Shown: positions 1-8,232 of the stretch, piece after piece
How the letters are laid out: each line of letters begins with the position of its first letter
Numbering within the stretch: the stretch's first letter is position 1
Assembly (NCBI RefSeq): GCF_003024195.1
Contig: NZ_KZ679056.1
Location: 124,001-188,000, forward strand
Direction of reading: 5' to 3'
Origin: Streptomyces dioscori
Lineage (GTDB): Bacteria > Actinomycetota > Actinomycetes > Streptomycetales > Streptomycetaceae
Length of the DNA: 64,000 nt
Program-made: the position numbers and the translations under genes
The notes under the pieces: model-generated
What the model was told of the DNA's origin: nothing
Databases searched by the model: none
Seen by the model: the letters and a program-made list of their open reading frames with translations, nothing else

Positions 1-99
1 CGGCTGGGCGAGGAGAAACGGCTGGGCGAGGAGAAACGGCCGGGCGAGGGGAAGCCGCAGGGTGCGGGGACACAGCAGGGCGGGGAGGTCGCGCCGTGA
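1..99 (+). CDS. C-terminal tail of an upstream gene (partial)
   Basis: An open frame runs in from the window edge and stops at TGA 97-99. It encodes a hydrophilic tail with the hexapeptide RLGEEK repeated twice and a third degenerate copy, followed by a Gly/Gln-rich end. The stop overlaps the GTG start of the following penicillin-binding protein (GTGA), which suggests translational coupling. In actinobacteria the gene directly upstream of pbpA is usually a SEDS (RodA/FtsW) glycan polymerase, so that is the likely identity. Nothing of the SEDS core is visible here, so this is inference from position only. Confidence 0.55.
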   Translation, partial: RLGEEKRLGEEKRPGEGKPQGAGTQQGGEVAP

Positions 100-1574
100 C
101 GGGCAACGGGCGGCCCATGACCCGGTACATCCGGCACGCCGCCGCCTTCTGCGCGCTCCTGCTGCTCGCCCTGCTCGTCAACGCCACCCGTGTGCAGCTC
201 GTCCAAGCCCGTACGTACGACGAGAATCCGGCCAACCGCCGCCACACGATCGCCCGCTACGGGCAGCCGCGCGGAGACATCCTCGTCGGCGGGCGTGCGG
301 TCACCGGGTCCCGGGACTCCGGGGAGCAGTTCCGCTACGAACGCACGTACAAGAACGGCCCGTTGTACGCCCCGGTCACCGGCTTCGCCTCCCAGGTGTA
401 CGGGACCTCCCTGCTGGAGGGGGCCGCCGACGGCGTACTGGCGGGCACCGACCCGGCGCTCTCGCTGCTCCCCCTGTGGAACGACCTCGCACGGGCCCGT
501 GACCCCGGCGGCCGGGTGGTCACGACGCTCGACGCGGCGGCGCAGCAGGCGGCGTACGCCGGTCTCGGTGCGCGGCGGGGCGCGGTGGCCGCCCTCGAAC
601 CGTCCACCGGCCGGATCCTGGCCCTGGTCTCCACCCCCTCCTACGACCCCGGGGAACTCTCCGGGACGGGCTCCGCCGTGGCCGGGGCGTGGGCGCGGCT
701 GAACGGCGCGGCGGACAAGCCGATGCTCAACCGGGCGGTGCGGCAGACGTATCCGCCGGGCTCGACCTTCAAGGTCGTCACCGCGGCGGCGGCGCTGGAC
801 TCGGGTGTGGTGCGTGACCTGGACGCGCCCACCGACTCCCCGGACCCGTACCGGCTGCCGGGCAGTTCGGCGCGGCTGACCAACGAGGTCGAGGGGTGCG
901 CGGACGCGTCGCTGCGGTACGCCTTCCAGTGGTCGTGCAACACGGTCTTCGCCGGGCTGGGTGTGGAGGCGGGCCGGGACGCGATGCGCACGACGGCAGC
1001 CGGCTTCGGCTTCAACGACCGCAAGCTCGGCATCCCCTTCCGGGTCTCCCCCAGCACCTTCGACACCCGGGTGGACAAGGCGCAGCTCGCGCTGTCGTCC
1101 ATCGGCCAGTACAACACCCGTGCCACGCCGCTGCAGATGGCGATGGTGGCCGCGGCCGTCGCCAACTACGGCTCGGTGCGCACCCCGCACCTGGTGGAGC
1201 GGACGACCACGGACGACGGCGACACGGTGTCCGCCACCGGGCAGCACACCCTGGGCCGGGCCATGAACCCCTCGACGGCCGTACGGCTGCGCGAGCTGAT
1301 GACGGACGTGGTGGAGAAGGGCACCGGCACGAACGCGGCGATCCCCGGCGCCACGGTCGGCGGCAAGTCCGGCACTGCCCAGCACGGCGTCCACAACTCC
1401 GGTACGCCGTACGCCTGGTTCATCTCCTGGGCGCAGGACGACGACTCCATGGAACCGGCGGTCGCCGTCGCGGTCGTCGTCGAGGACGCGGCGGCCGACC
1501 GGGGCGACATCAGCGGCGGCGGGGACGCGGCGCCGATCGCCCGCGCGGTGATGGAGGCGGTGCTCGACCGGTGA
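96..1574 (+). CDS. pbpA: Penicillin-binding protein, PbpA-type class B transpeptidase
   Basis: Membrane-anchored D,D-transpeptidase that cross-links peptidoglycan, 492 residues. A short cytoplasmic N-terminus precedes one membrane helix (about residues 15-32). The N-terminal non-catalytic domain is short, as in actinobacterial PbpA (about 490 residues). The catalytic domain carries all three active-site motifs: SxxK as STFK (Ser about residue 223), SxN as SCN (about 280), and K(S/T)G as KSGTA (about 424). There is no glycosyltransferase domain, so it probably needs a SEDS partner, presumably the gene just upstream whose stop overlaps the GTG start. An ATG at 117, seven codons in, is an alternative start. 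Function is secure at family level; the exact role in growth or sporulation is not shown. Confidence 0.9.
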   Translation: MTGNGRPMTRYIRHAAAFCALLLLALLVNATRVQLVQARTYDENPANRRHTIARYGQPRGDILVGGRAVTGSRDSGEQFRYERTYKNGPLYAPVTGFASQVYGTSLLEGAADGVLAGTDPALSLLPLWNDLARARDPGGRVVTTLDAAAQQAAYAGLGARRGAVAALEPSTGRILALVSTPSYDPGELSGTGSAVAGAWARLNGAADKPMLNRAVRQTYPPGSTFKVVTAAAALDSGVVRDLDAPTDSPDPYRLPGSSARLTNEVEGCADASLRYAFQWSCNTVFAGLGVEAGRDAMRTTAAGFGFNDRKLGIPFRVSPSTFDTRVDKAQLALSSIGQYNTRATPLQMAMVAAAVANYGSVRTPHLVERTTTDDGDTVSATGQHTLGRAMNPSTAVRLRELMTDVVEKGTGTNAAIPGATVGGKSGTAQHGVHNSGTPYAWFISWAQDDDSMEPAVAVAVVVEDAAADRGDISGGGDAAPIARAVMEAVLDR

Positions 1575-1618
1575 GACGGGGGTGGTGGCACGGTCGCGGC
1601 CCGACCTAACGTTCGGTC

Positions 1619-2128
1619 ATGACGTCACCCGCAGCCGCGTACGAACTCGCCCAGGTGAACATCTCCCGACTACAAGCCCCGCTGGACTCCCCGCAGTTGA
1701 AGGACTTCGTCGACGCCCTCGACCCGGTGAACGCGGTCGCGGACGCCGCCGACGGATTCGTCTGGCGGCTGCAGAGCGACGACGGCAACGCGACGGACGT
1801 GTCCGTCTTCGGCGAGGACTGGCTGATCATCAATCTGACGGTGTGGCGGGACAGCGACGCCCTCACCGCCTTCATGTACCAGGGGCAGCACCGCGAACTT
1901 CTCACCCGGCGGAACGAATGGTTCGAGCGGATCCGGGAGGCGATGACGGCCCTGTGGTGGGTGCCCGCCGGGCACCGGCCGACGGTGGCCGAGGCGGAGG
2001 AGCGTCTGCTGCATCTGCGGGCGCACGGGGCCACGGCGTACGCGTTCACCCTGCGGACGTCGTTCCCGCCCGGGGAGGCCCGACCGCTTCTTGAGCCCCA
2101 GGGGGTTCCTGAGCGCCAGGGCTTCTGA
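1619..2128 (+). CDS. DUF3291 domain protein
   Basis: A 169-residue cytoplasmic protein matching the DUF3291 family, a dimeric alpha/beta-barrel-like fold related to heme- and monooxygenase-type ABM domains; the biochemical role is unknown. Recognisable features are the start YELAQVNISRL, a central LIINLTVWRD segment and WWVPAGHRPTVAEAEERL near the C-terminus. No Shine-Dalgarno sequence precedes the ATG. A TAACGT hexamer lies about 8 nt upstream, which would suit a leaderless transcript (inference). The last dozen codons run into a decaying 16-19 bp tandem repeat, so the C-terminus has probably been extended by repeat sequence and is unlikely to matter functionally. Confidence 0.75.
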   Translation: MTSPAAAYELAQVNISRLQAPLDSPQLKDFVDALDPVNAVADAADGFVWRLQSDDGNATDVSVFGEDWLIINLTVWRDSDALTAFMYQGQHRELLTRRNEWFERIREAMTALWWVPAGHRPTVAEAEERLLHLRAHGATAYAFTLRTSFPPGEARPLLEPQGVPERQGF

Positions 2129-2201
2129 GCGCCAGGGGACTTCTTGAGGGCCAGGGGGCTTCCTGAGCTCCAAGGCTGCCGAGCGCCAGGGCTGCTGAGC
2201 G
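2089..2201. repeat. Degenerate 16-19 bp tandem repeat
   Basis: About seven imperfect copies of a unit with core TGAGCGCCAGGG run from the last codons of the DUF3291 gene to the stop of the convergent ferritin-like gene. Core variants include GAGCCCCAGGG, GAGGGCCAGGG and GAGCTCCAAGG. The array supplies part of the DUF3291 C-terminus and otherwise fills the space between the two genes. Confidence 0.7.
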
Positions 2202-3311
2202 CTAGGAGGCCTCCTCCCCCGCCCGGATCGCGTCACCCACCTCCGTCACCCGCGCCTGTTCCTCCGCGGCGAAGCGGTCCGCGTCGAGCTTCTCCGCCAG
2301 TTCCTCGTCCTGGGACATGAGGAGGTCGAGGTTGGAGTTGCCCATGTCGAAGACGCCCATGTCGACGTAGGCCTGCTGGAGGCGTTTGCCCCACAGTCCT
2401 ATGTCGCGCACGCAGGGCACGATGCGGGAGAACAGCAGCCGGCGGAAGAGGGCCAGGAACTCCGACCGCTCGGTGTACTCCTCGGCCTCCGCCCTGGGAA
2501 CACCGAAGTTCTCCAGAACCTCCGTACCGCGCAGGCGGTCCCGCATCAGATAGCAGCCCTCGATGACGAACTCCTCGCGTTCGCGCAGTTCGGCGTCGGA
2601 GAGCTGCTGGTAGTAGTCGCGCAGCGCCATCCGGCCGAAGGCCACGTGACGGGCCTCGTCCTGCATGACGTACGCGAGGATCTGCTTGGGCAGCGGCTTG
2701 TCGGTGGTGTCCCTGATCAGGCCGAACGCGGCGAGGGCGAGCCCTTCGATGAGTACCTGCATCCCGAGGTAGGGCATGTCCCAGCGCGAGTCGCGCAGGG
2801 TGTCGCCGAGCAGCGACTGGAGGTTGTCGTCGATCGGGTAGACCATCCCGACCTTCTCGTGGAGGAAGCGGGCGTAGATCTCCGCGTGCCGCGCCTCGTC
2901 CATCGTCTGGGTCGCCGAGTAGAACTTGGCGTCCAGGTCGGGCACGGACTCGACGATGCGGGCCGCGCAGACCATGGCGCCCTGCTCGCCGTGCAGGAAC
3001 TGGCTGAACTGCCAGGAGGCGACGTGCTTGCGGAGTTCACCCCGGTCGCGGTCGTTCATCTTCTCCCAGTACGGCGTGCCGTAGATGGAGATCGACTCGT
3101 CGGGGGTGCCGATGGGGTCGTGCGGGTCGACCTCCAGGTCCCAGTCGATCCGCTTCTGCCCGTCCCACTGCTTGTCCTTGCCCTTCTGGTAGAGGGCCAG
3201 CAGGCGGTCGCGCCCTTCGTCGTACTCCCAGCTGAACCGTGCCGCGCCGGTCGCGGGCACCTGCCAGAGGGGAGCTCCGGGGTCCTTGGCGTACAGGTCG
3301 TAGGTCGGCAT
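2202..3311 (-). CDS. Ferritin-like diiron protein
   Basis: A 369-residue protein of the ferritin-like superfamily. Two DEARH-type motifs are clear: MDEARHAEIYARF (middle) and QDEARHVAFGRM (later). A GEQGAM helix and an EGLALAAF helix complete the four-helix set of carboxylate/histidine iron ligands expected for a non-heme diiron oxidase or oxygenase. An upstream segment, YGTPYWEKM, closely resembles YGTPMWQRM in the divergent AurF-like neighbour, so the two are probably distant relatives. The ATG at 3311 fits the protein start MPTYDLY; the longer open frame upstream is an artefact of the CA-repeat promoter region. The substrate is unknown. Confidence 0.75.
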   Translation of the reverse strand: MPTYDLYAKDPGAPLWQVPATGAARFSWEYDEGRDRLLALYQKGKDKQWDGQKRIDWDLEVDPHDPIGTPDESISIYGTPYWEKMNDRDRGELRKHVASWQFSQFLHGEQGAMVCAARIVESVPDLDAKFYSATQTMDEARHAEIYARFLHEKVGMVYPIDDNLQSLLGDTLRDSRWDMPYLGMQVLIEGLALAAFGLIRDTTDKPLPKQILAYVMQDEARHVAFGRMALRDYYQQLSDAELREREEFVIEGCYLMRDRLRGTEVLENFGVPRAEAEEYTERSEFLALFRRLLFSRIVPCVRDIGLWGKRLQQAYVDMGVFDMGNSNLDLLMSQDEELAEKLDADRFAAEEQARVTEVGDAIRAGEEAS

Positions 3312-3436
3312 GTCTCGCAGGCTCACACGTGGTAGACGGCGGGTCAACAAGTTGCGCAGGAGGGATTGACGGGCTTGCTGACAAGCAGTCTCATAAGACG
3401 TGACCGGCGGTAACCAGGGTGCCTCAGGGCACGACG

Positions 3437-3486
3437 ACCCACGCAAGCACGCACACACGCACACACGCACACACGCACACACGCAC
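3437..3486. repeat. CA-rich microsatellite in divergent promoter region
   Basis: A run of ACAC/ACGC units, about six copies of an 8-10 bp CACACACG-type word, sits in the 210 bp between the two divergent diiron-protein genes. It is unusual in such GC-rich DNA. It lies where the promoters should be, so copy-number slippage could alter promoter geometry. Confidence 0.8.
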
Positions 3487-3521
3487 CAGCTATGACGACG
3501 TACGGCGAGGTGGGCACAGCC

Positions 3522-4472
3522 ATGACGACCGTGACGACGGAGGACCCCGAGGACACCGGGATCGCGAAGCTGCGCGACGCGCTCGGCCTGCTCAAGGACC
3601 GTGAACAGGTGGCCGAGCGGCTGCTCGCGTCTTCCGCGAAGCACTCCTACGACCCGGACGAGGAGCTGGACTGGGACGCGCCGTTCGAGGACGGCAAGTG
3701 GTTCTGGCCGCCGGAACTGGTGTCGCTCTACGGCACCCCGATGTGGCAGCGGATGAGCGAGGAGCAGCGGATCCTGCTCTCCCGGCACGAGGCGGCGGCG
3801 CTGGCCTCGCTGGGGATCTGGTTCGAGATCATCCTCATGCAGCTGCTGGTCCGGCACATCTACGACAAGGCGGCGACGAGCGCGCACGTGCGGTACGCGC
3901 TGACCGAGATCGAGGACGAGTGCCGCCACTCGAAGATGTTCGCGCGGCTGATCACCCGGGGCGGGACCCCGCACTACCCGGTGAGCCGGGTGCACCAGAA
4001 CCTGGGCCGGCTCTTCAAGACGGTGTCCACGACCCCCGGTTCGTTCACGGCCACGCTGCTGGGCGAGGAGGTGCTCGACTGGATGCAGCGGCTGACGTTC
4101 CCGGACGAGCGGGTGCAGCCGCTGGTGCGCGGGGTGACGCGGATCCACGTGGTGGAGGAGGCGCGCCACGTCCGGTACGCCCGTGAGGAACTGCGCCGCC
4201 AGATGATGACCGCGCCGCGCTGGTCGCAGGAGTTCACCCGGATCACCTCGGGCGAGTTCGCCCGCGTCTTCTCGGTCGCCTTCGTCAACCCGGAGGTCTA
4301 CACGAACGTCGGCCTCGACAGCCGGAAGGCCCAGGCCCAGGTGAGGGCGAGCGCCCACCGCCGCGACATCATGCAGACGGGTTCGAAACGCCTGACGGAC
4401 TTCCTGGACGACATAGGAGTCCTACGAGGCACGGGCCGCCGCCTGTGGAAGTCATCGGGCCTGCTGGCCTGA
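3522..4472 (+). CDS. AurF-family diiron oxygenase
   Basis: A 316-residue protein of the p-aminobenzoate N-oxygenase (AurF) type, a non-heme diiron family that oxidises arylamines and other substrates. Metal-ligand helices are visible: the EIEDECRHSKMF motif in the middle, a GEEVLDWMQ helix, and VVEEARHVRYAREEL later. YGTPMWQRM near residue 75 matches the divergent neighbour. The ATG at 3522 has a GAGGTGGG ribosome-binding site about 8 nt upstream. The ATG at 3492 has none, so the shorter form was chosen. The two divergent diiron genes probably share regulation, possibly by the downstream TetR protein (inference). The substrate cannot be read from sequence. Confidence 0.8.
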   Translation: MTTVTTEDPEDTGIAKLRDALGLLKDREQVAERLLASSAKHSYDPDEELDWDAPFEDGKWFWPPELVSLYGTPMWQRMSEEQRILLSRHEAAALASLGIWFEIILMQLLVRHIYDKAATSAHVRYALTEIEDECRHSKMFARLITRGGTPHYPVSRVHQNLGRLFKTVSTTPGSFTATLLGEEVLDWMQRLTFPDERVQPLVRGVTRIHVVEEARHVRYAREELRRQMMTAPRWSQEFTRITSGEFARVFSVAFVNPEVYTNVGLDSRKAQAQVRASAHRRDIMQTGSKRLTDFLDDIGVLRGTGRRLWKSSGLLA

Positions 4473-4605
4473 ACGGCACGGGCCCGTCCCTGTAAGGGCG
4501 CGAGAGACTGCGCGACAAGCACCCACCGGCCCGCACCCACCCCCGAACCCCCACCCACCTCCCACCCCACTCCGCACCCCCCCGGGACGGGCTACCCTGC
4601 GAGAC

Positions 4606-5331
4606 ATGACCTCGCAGGCCCCCACCCGCGCATACCGACGCCTCAGCGTCGAGGAACGCCGCAGCCAGCTCCTCGAAGCCGCGCTGTCCCTGTTCGCGAC
4701 AAGGGCCCCCGAGGACATCTCCCTGGACGACGTGGCGGAAGCCGCGGGCGTCTCCCGCCCACTGGTCTACCGCTACTTCCCCGGCGGCAAGCAGCAGCTG
4801 TACGAGGCAGCCCTCCGCTCCGCCGCGGAAGAGCTGGAGCACTGCTTCGCCGAACCGCCGGACGGCCCCCTCACCCGCCGCCTCGCCAACGCCCTGGACC
4901 GCTACCTCGCCTTCGTCGACCAGCACGACGCCGGTTTCAGCGCCCTGCTGCAGGGCGGCAGCGTGGTCGAGACGTCGCGGACGACGGCCATCGTGGACGG
5001 CGTACGACGGGCCGCCGCCGAGCACATCCTCAGCCACCTGGCGGTCGAGGCGCCGGGCAACCGGCTCCGCATGACCGTCCGGATGTGGATCACGGCCGTC
5101 GAGGCGGCCTCGCTGATCTGGCTGGACGAGGAGAAGGAGCCCCCGCTGGACGAGCTGCGGGACTGGCTCGTCGAGCAGTTCGTGGCCTGCCTGGTGGCGA
5201 CGGCCGCCCGCGACGAACAGACCGCCGCGGTCGTACGGGCCGCGCTGACGCTGGAGTCGGCGGACGGACCGATGGGCTCGCTGGCCCGCCGCGTGCTGCC
5301 CGTGGTGGGCGACGCGGCGCACCTGCTGTGA
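4606..5331 (+). CDS. TetR family transcriptional regulator
   Basis: A 241-residue regulator. The N-terminal TetR helix-turn-helix is clear at about residues 15-60 (RRSQLLEAALSLFA, then ISLDDVAEAAGVSRPLVYRYF). The C-terminal ligand-binding and dimerisation domain is helical and not family-diagnostic. It is separated from the AurF-like gene by 133 bp and followed 10 bp later by a small gene that is probably co-transcribed. Targets are unknown; the neighbouring diiron genes and itself are the natural candidates. Confidence 0.88.
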   Translation: MTSQAPTRAYRRLSVEERRSQLLEAALSLFATRAPEDISLDDVAEAAGVSRPLVYRYFPGGKQQLYEAALRSAAEELEHCFAEPPDGPLTRRLANALDRYLAFVDQHDAGFSALLQGGSVVETSRTTAIVDGVRRAAAEHILSHLAVEAPGNRLRMTVRMWITAVEAASLIWLDEEKEPPLDELRDWLVEQFVACLVATAARDEQTAAVVRAALTLESADGPMGSLARRVLPVVGDAAHLL

Positions 5332-5341
5332 CACTGGCCCG

Positions 5342-5695
5342 GTGAAGAGCGAAGACACCCCCTTCGAGGGCGGCCCCCTGGACGGCCGGGTGCTGCCGGT
5401 CCTGCTCGGCCCGACCGGCCACCCGCCGAAGGTGTACCGCGTCCCGGTGCCGTCGAACGACGGCGGCGCGCCCACCCTCCTGGTCTACCGCCGCGTACAG
5501 GCCGCCGCGAGCAGCCGCCTCGGCCTGCACCAGGGATGGAAGTACGAGTACGACCCCACGGGCCGCGCCGGCAAACTCAAGTGGCCGTGGTCGAAGCCGG
5601 ACCCGGACCCGGACCCCGCCCCCGCTCCCGGTCCGGTGCCGGACGCCACGCCAGACGCCACGCCGGACGGCAAGCCGGAGGACACCCACGGGTGA
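5342..5695 (+). CDS. Small hypothetical protein with Pro/Asp-rich tail
   Basis: A 117-residue protein of unknown function starting at GTG 5342, 10 bp after the TetR stop, so likely in one operon with it. Residues 1-75 look folded (GGPLDGRVLPVLLGPTG, LLVYRRVQ, GWKYEYDP). The rest is a disordered tail with DPDPDPAPAPGPVP and a PDAT duplication. No signal peptide or membrane segment is seen. Conserved proteins of this size and layout occur next to TetR genes in Streptomyces, but no function can be assigned. Confidence 0.65.
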   Translation: MKSEDTPFEGGPLDGRVLPVLLGPTGHPPKVYRVPVPSNDGGAPTLLVYRRVQAAASSRLGLHQGWKYEYDPTGRAGKLKWPWSKPDPDPDPAPAPGPVPDATPDATPDGKPEDTHG

Positions 5696-5801
5696 CCTCG
5701 TTGGGCCGGTCCGCCCACGGTCGGCGCGCGCGGCTCGCGCGGGCGTCTGATGCTCACGGTGCGGAGGAGCGGAGATACCGCCCCGCACCGGAGGTGACGC
5801 C

Positions 5802-6971
5802 ATGTCAGGAAGGCTTCTGCGACTGGCCTGCACAGCGGCGATCGTGGCGGGCGCGGTACTGGTGCCAGCCCCCGTACAGGCTTCGGCCGCACCGGTACAG
5901 GCTTCGGCCGCACCCGATCCGCAGGACGACCGCTCCCCCGTGGCCGAACGCCCCGTGGCAGAACTGCTGACGGACCTTCAGCGGCTGTACCGGGAGGCCG
6001 AGAAGGCCACCGAGACGTACAACGCGACCGAGGAGCGGCTGAAGCGGCAACGGGCCGAGGTCGCGAAGCTCACCGGCCGGCTCACCGCGGCCCGCCGCGC
6101 CCTGCACGGCAGCCGCGGCGCGGCGGGACGGCTCGCCCGGCAGCAGTACCAGGGCAGGAGCGAGATCTCCTCGTACGTACAACTGCTGCTCGCCCGCGAC
6201 CCGCAGCACGCGCTCGACCAGGGCCACGTCATCCGGCAGGTGTCGCAGGAGCGGGCCGGGACGATGGAACGGCTGGCGGGGGACGAACGGCGGACGGACG
6301 ACCTGGCACGCCGGGCCCGCACAGCCCTCGACAACAGGCTCGCCCTCGCCGACCAGCAGAGAAAGGACCGCGACCTCGTACGCGAGCGGCTGAAGGACGT
6401 GGAGGAGCTGCTGGCCTCGCTCACCGAGGAGCAACTCGCACGGGTGGCCGAACTGGAGAGGTCCGGGGTGGCGAAGGCCCAGGACGAACTGGTGGCGTCG
6501 GGCGCGCTCAGCAGCACCCGCCGGCCCACCTCGCAGGGAGGCGAGGCGCTGCGCTACGCCGTGGCCCAGATCGGCAAGCCGTACGAGTGGGGCGCCGAGG
6601 GCCCGGACTCGTACGACTGCTCGGGCCTCACCTCACAGGCCTGGACCGACGCGGGCCGCCCCATCCCCCGCACCAGCCAGGAACAGTGGGCCGAACTCCC
6701 CCGCGTCCCCCTGCCCGACCTGCGCCCCGGCGACCTGGTCGTCTACTTCCCCGAGGCCACCCACGTGGCGATGTACCTGGGCGACGGCCTGGTGATCCAG
6801 GCCCCGAGACCAGGCTCAAAGATCAAGGTCTCCCCCCTGGCAGCAAACCCGATCCTGGGCGCAGTCCGCCCGGACCCGTCGGGGAGACCTCTGCAGCAGT
6901 ACACACCACCGAGGCTCCCGGAGGGCGCGACGGACGGCTCGGACGAGGGCTACAGGGCGGACACCCCGTAG
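5802..6971 (+). CDS. Secreted NlpC/P60 (C40) peptidoglycan hydrolase
   Basis: A 389-residue cell-wall endopeptidase expected to cleave stem peptides. A signal peptide (about residues 1-30) ends at repeated VQASAAP. A long helical coiled-coil region (about 45-235, EERLKRQRAEVAKL onward) resembles the autoinhibitory or scaffold region of RipA-like enzymes. The C-terminal NlpC/P60 domain has the catalytic Cys in DCSGLTSQAW, the His in THVAMYLGDG, and the typical RPGDLVVYF strand. A 21-bp direct duplication at about 5876-5914 duplicates VQASAAP at the predicted cleavage region. A Pro/Gly-rich tail follows. The neighbouring gene order gives no partner. Confidence 0.9.
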   Translation: MSGRLLRLACTAAIVAGAVLVPAPVQASAAPVQASAAPDPQDDRSPVAERPVAELLTDLQRLYREAEKATETYNATEERLKRQRAEVAKLTGRLTAARRALHGSRGAAGRLARQQYQGRSEISSYVQLLLARDPQHALDQGHVIRQVSQERAGTMERLAGDERRTDDLARRARTALDNRLALADQQRKDRDLVRERLKDVEELLASLTEEQLARVAELERSGVAKAQDELVASGALSSTRRPTSQGGEALRYAVAQIGKPYEWGAEGPDSYDCSGLTSQAWTDAGRPIPRTSQEQWAELPRVPLPDLRPGDLVVYFPEATHVAMYLGDGLVIQAPRPGSKIKVSPLAANPILGAVRPDPSGRPLQQYTPPRLPEGATDGSDEGYRADTP

Positions 6972-7002
6972 AAACACCGGCGTCCACGGCCGTTCCCGTC
7001 TC

Positions 7003-8232
7003 CTACGGTTCGCCCTCCCCCATGGTGCCCCCGTCCTTGCGCACTGCCGTACAGACCACCGAATGCGTGCCGGAGGACCACGCGCTGTTGCCCACCCAGG
7101 ACGAACTTGTGTAGAGCTTCGGGTCGTACCCGTAGTCGCTGGGCGGCTCGTGCTTCTGGCAGGCCTCGGTCGCCCGCCCTCGCGCCTCGGCGAGGGTCGT
7201 GCCCGGGCTCATCCGGTGAAATCCGAGCACCTGCTCACGGTGTGGGCCCGAACACGAGACCAGCTCGGCTTCGTTGTCGGAGACCCTGTCGAGACAGTCC
7301 CGCTTCTGCATGGTGGCCGTGTCGGAAAATCGCATGCCAAGGGGGCGGTGCTCCCCGATCGGACCGAACAACGGTTTGCCACGCGCGTCGAGGAGCAGAC
7401 AGGCGGTACGCCGTCCGGCTGCCTCGAAGCCGGCCCTGGTCGGGACAGCGGCGTAGGAGCGTACGTCCGCGAGCTTCTTACGGGTCTCCTCGGTCAACTG
7501 CTCGCACCGCCCACGGCCGGTCAGTCGCGCCTCCGTGGCGGTTGCGGCCGAGACCGTCCCCATCACCTGTCCGTAGACCTCCTGTCCGAGGCAATTCACG
7601 AGCCTGAGTTCGGGTTCGCCGTCGAAGGGGGCGCCCGGCCACCTGACGCTGACGCAGTCGCCCTTCGCGAGGGGCGTATCGACAGAGAGGCCCGGCCCAT
7701 ACGGTTTCACCTCGCCCGACGGCTGGCGCGAGAGGGTGATCGAGATTCCTCCGAGTGTCAGGACCAGTACGAACACGCAGGCCGCCGCAGCCTGCCAGAC
7801 GGCGGCATGACCAAAAGGGAAAGGGAACAGGGCGCGTGTGGGCCCCACGATCTCGGGACCGCTGTACCCACCGTCCTCCGATATCTCGGAGGACGAGGTC
7901 CCGAGAATTTCCGGCACCAGAGGAGGTTCACGATATTCGGATTCCTCCGGAGTGCCCTTCGAGAACGGGAGGAACGTATCCGAAGCCCGGGTCGACCGGT
8001 CCCTGGTCAGGGTTCCTTTCGGTTCCACAGAGGATTCAGTCTCGGTCCCGGCACGTGGGCCGATCTCCCCTCGGACAAAAGGGCGCTCAAGGTCGACGCC
8101 GAAGAGACCCGCTGCCACACGGCGGTACAAAGGGATCCGCTCGAACTGCCCCACGGGAGCGGGCGGACGGTAATCGTCTCCGGAGACTCCGAGGAGACGC
8201 ATCAGCACTCGGTGCTCCAGTTTCGCTTTCAC
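7003..8232 (-). CDS. Membrane protein with septum-formation-like extracellular domain
   Basis: A 409-residue protein. The N-terminal half is cytoplasmic and hydrophilic. One membrane helix (AAACVFVLVLTLGGI, around residue 190) leads to an extracytoplasmic C-terminal half with paired cysteines. Segments such as GDCVSVRWPG, RDCLDRVSDNEAELVSC and GPHREQVLGF resemble the Septum_form type domain, where Cys-containing repeats probably form disulfides. The GTG start overlaps the stop of the upstream membrane gene by 4 nt (GTGA), so the two are translationally coupled. Function is unknown. Longer open frames upstream are rejected because of the coupling. Confidence 0.7.
   Translation of the reverse strand: MKAKLEHRVLMRLLGVSGDDYRPPAPVGQFERIPLYRRVAAGLFGVDLERPFVRGEIGPRAGTETESSVEPKGTLTRDRSTRASDTFLPFSKGTPEESEYREPPLVPEILGTSSSEISEDGGYSGPEIVGPTRALFPFPFGHAAVWQAAAACVFVLVLTLGGISITLSRQPSGEVKPYGPGLSVDTPLAKGDCVSVRWPGAPFDGEPELRLVNCLGQEVYGQVMGTVSAATATEARLTGRGRCEQLTEETRKKLADVRSYAAVPTRAGFEAAGRRTACLLLDARGKPLFGPIGEHRPLGMRFSDTATMQKRDCLDRVSDNEAELVSCSGPHREQVLGFHRMSPGTTLAEARGRATEACQKHEPPSDYGYDPKLYTSSSWVGNSAWSSGTHSVVCTAVRKDGGTMGEGEP

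Noticed and set aside
3437..3486. CA-rich run as a CRISPR-like array
   Set aside because: Simple microsatellite without spacers; no cas genes in the window.
2202..4358. 718-residue minus-strand frame running through both diiron genes
   Set aside because: Only residues from ATG 3311 on match a protein family; the rest is antisense to the AurF-like gene and reads through the CA repeat.
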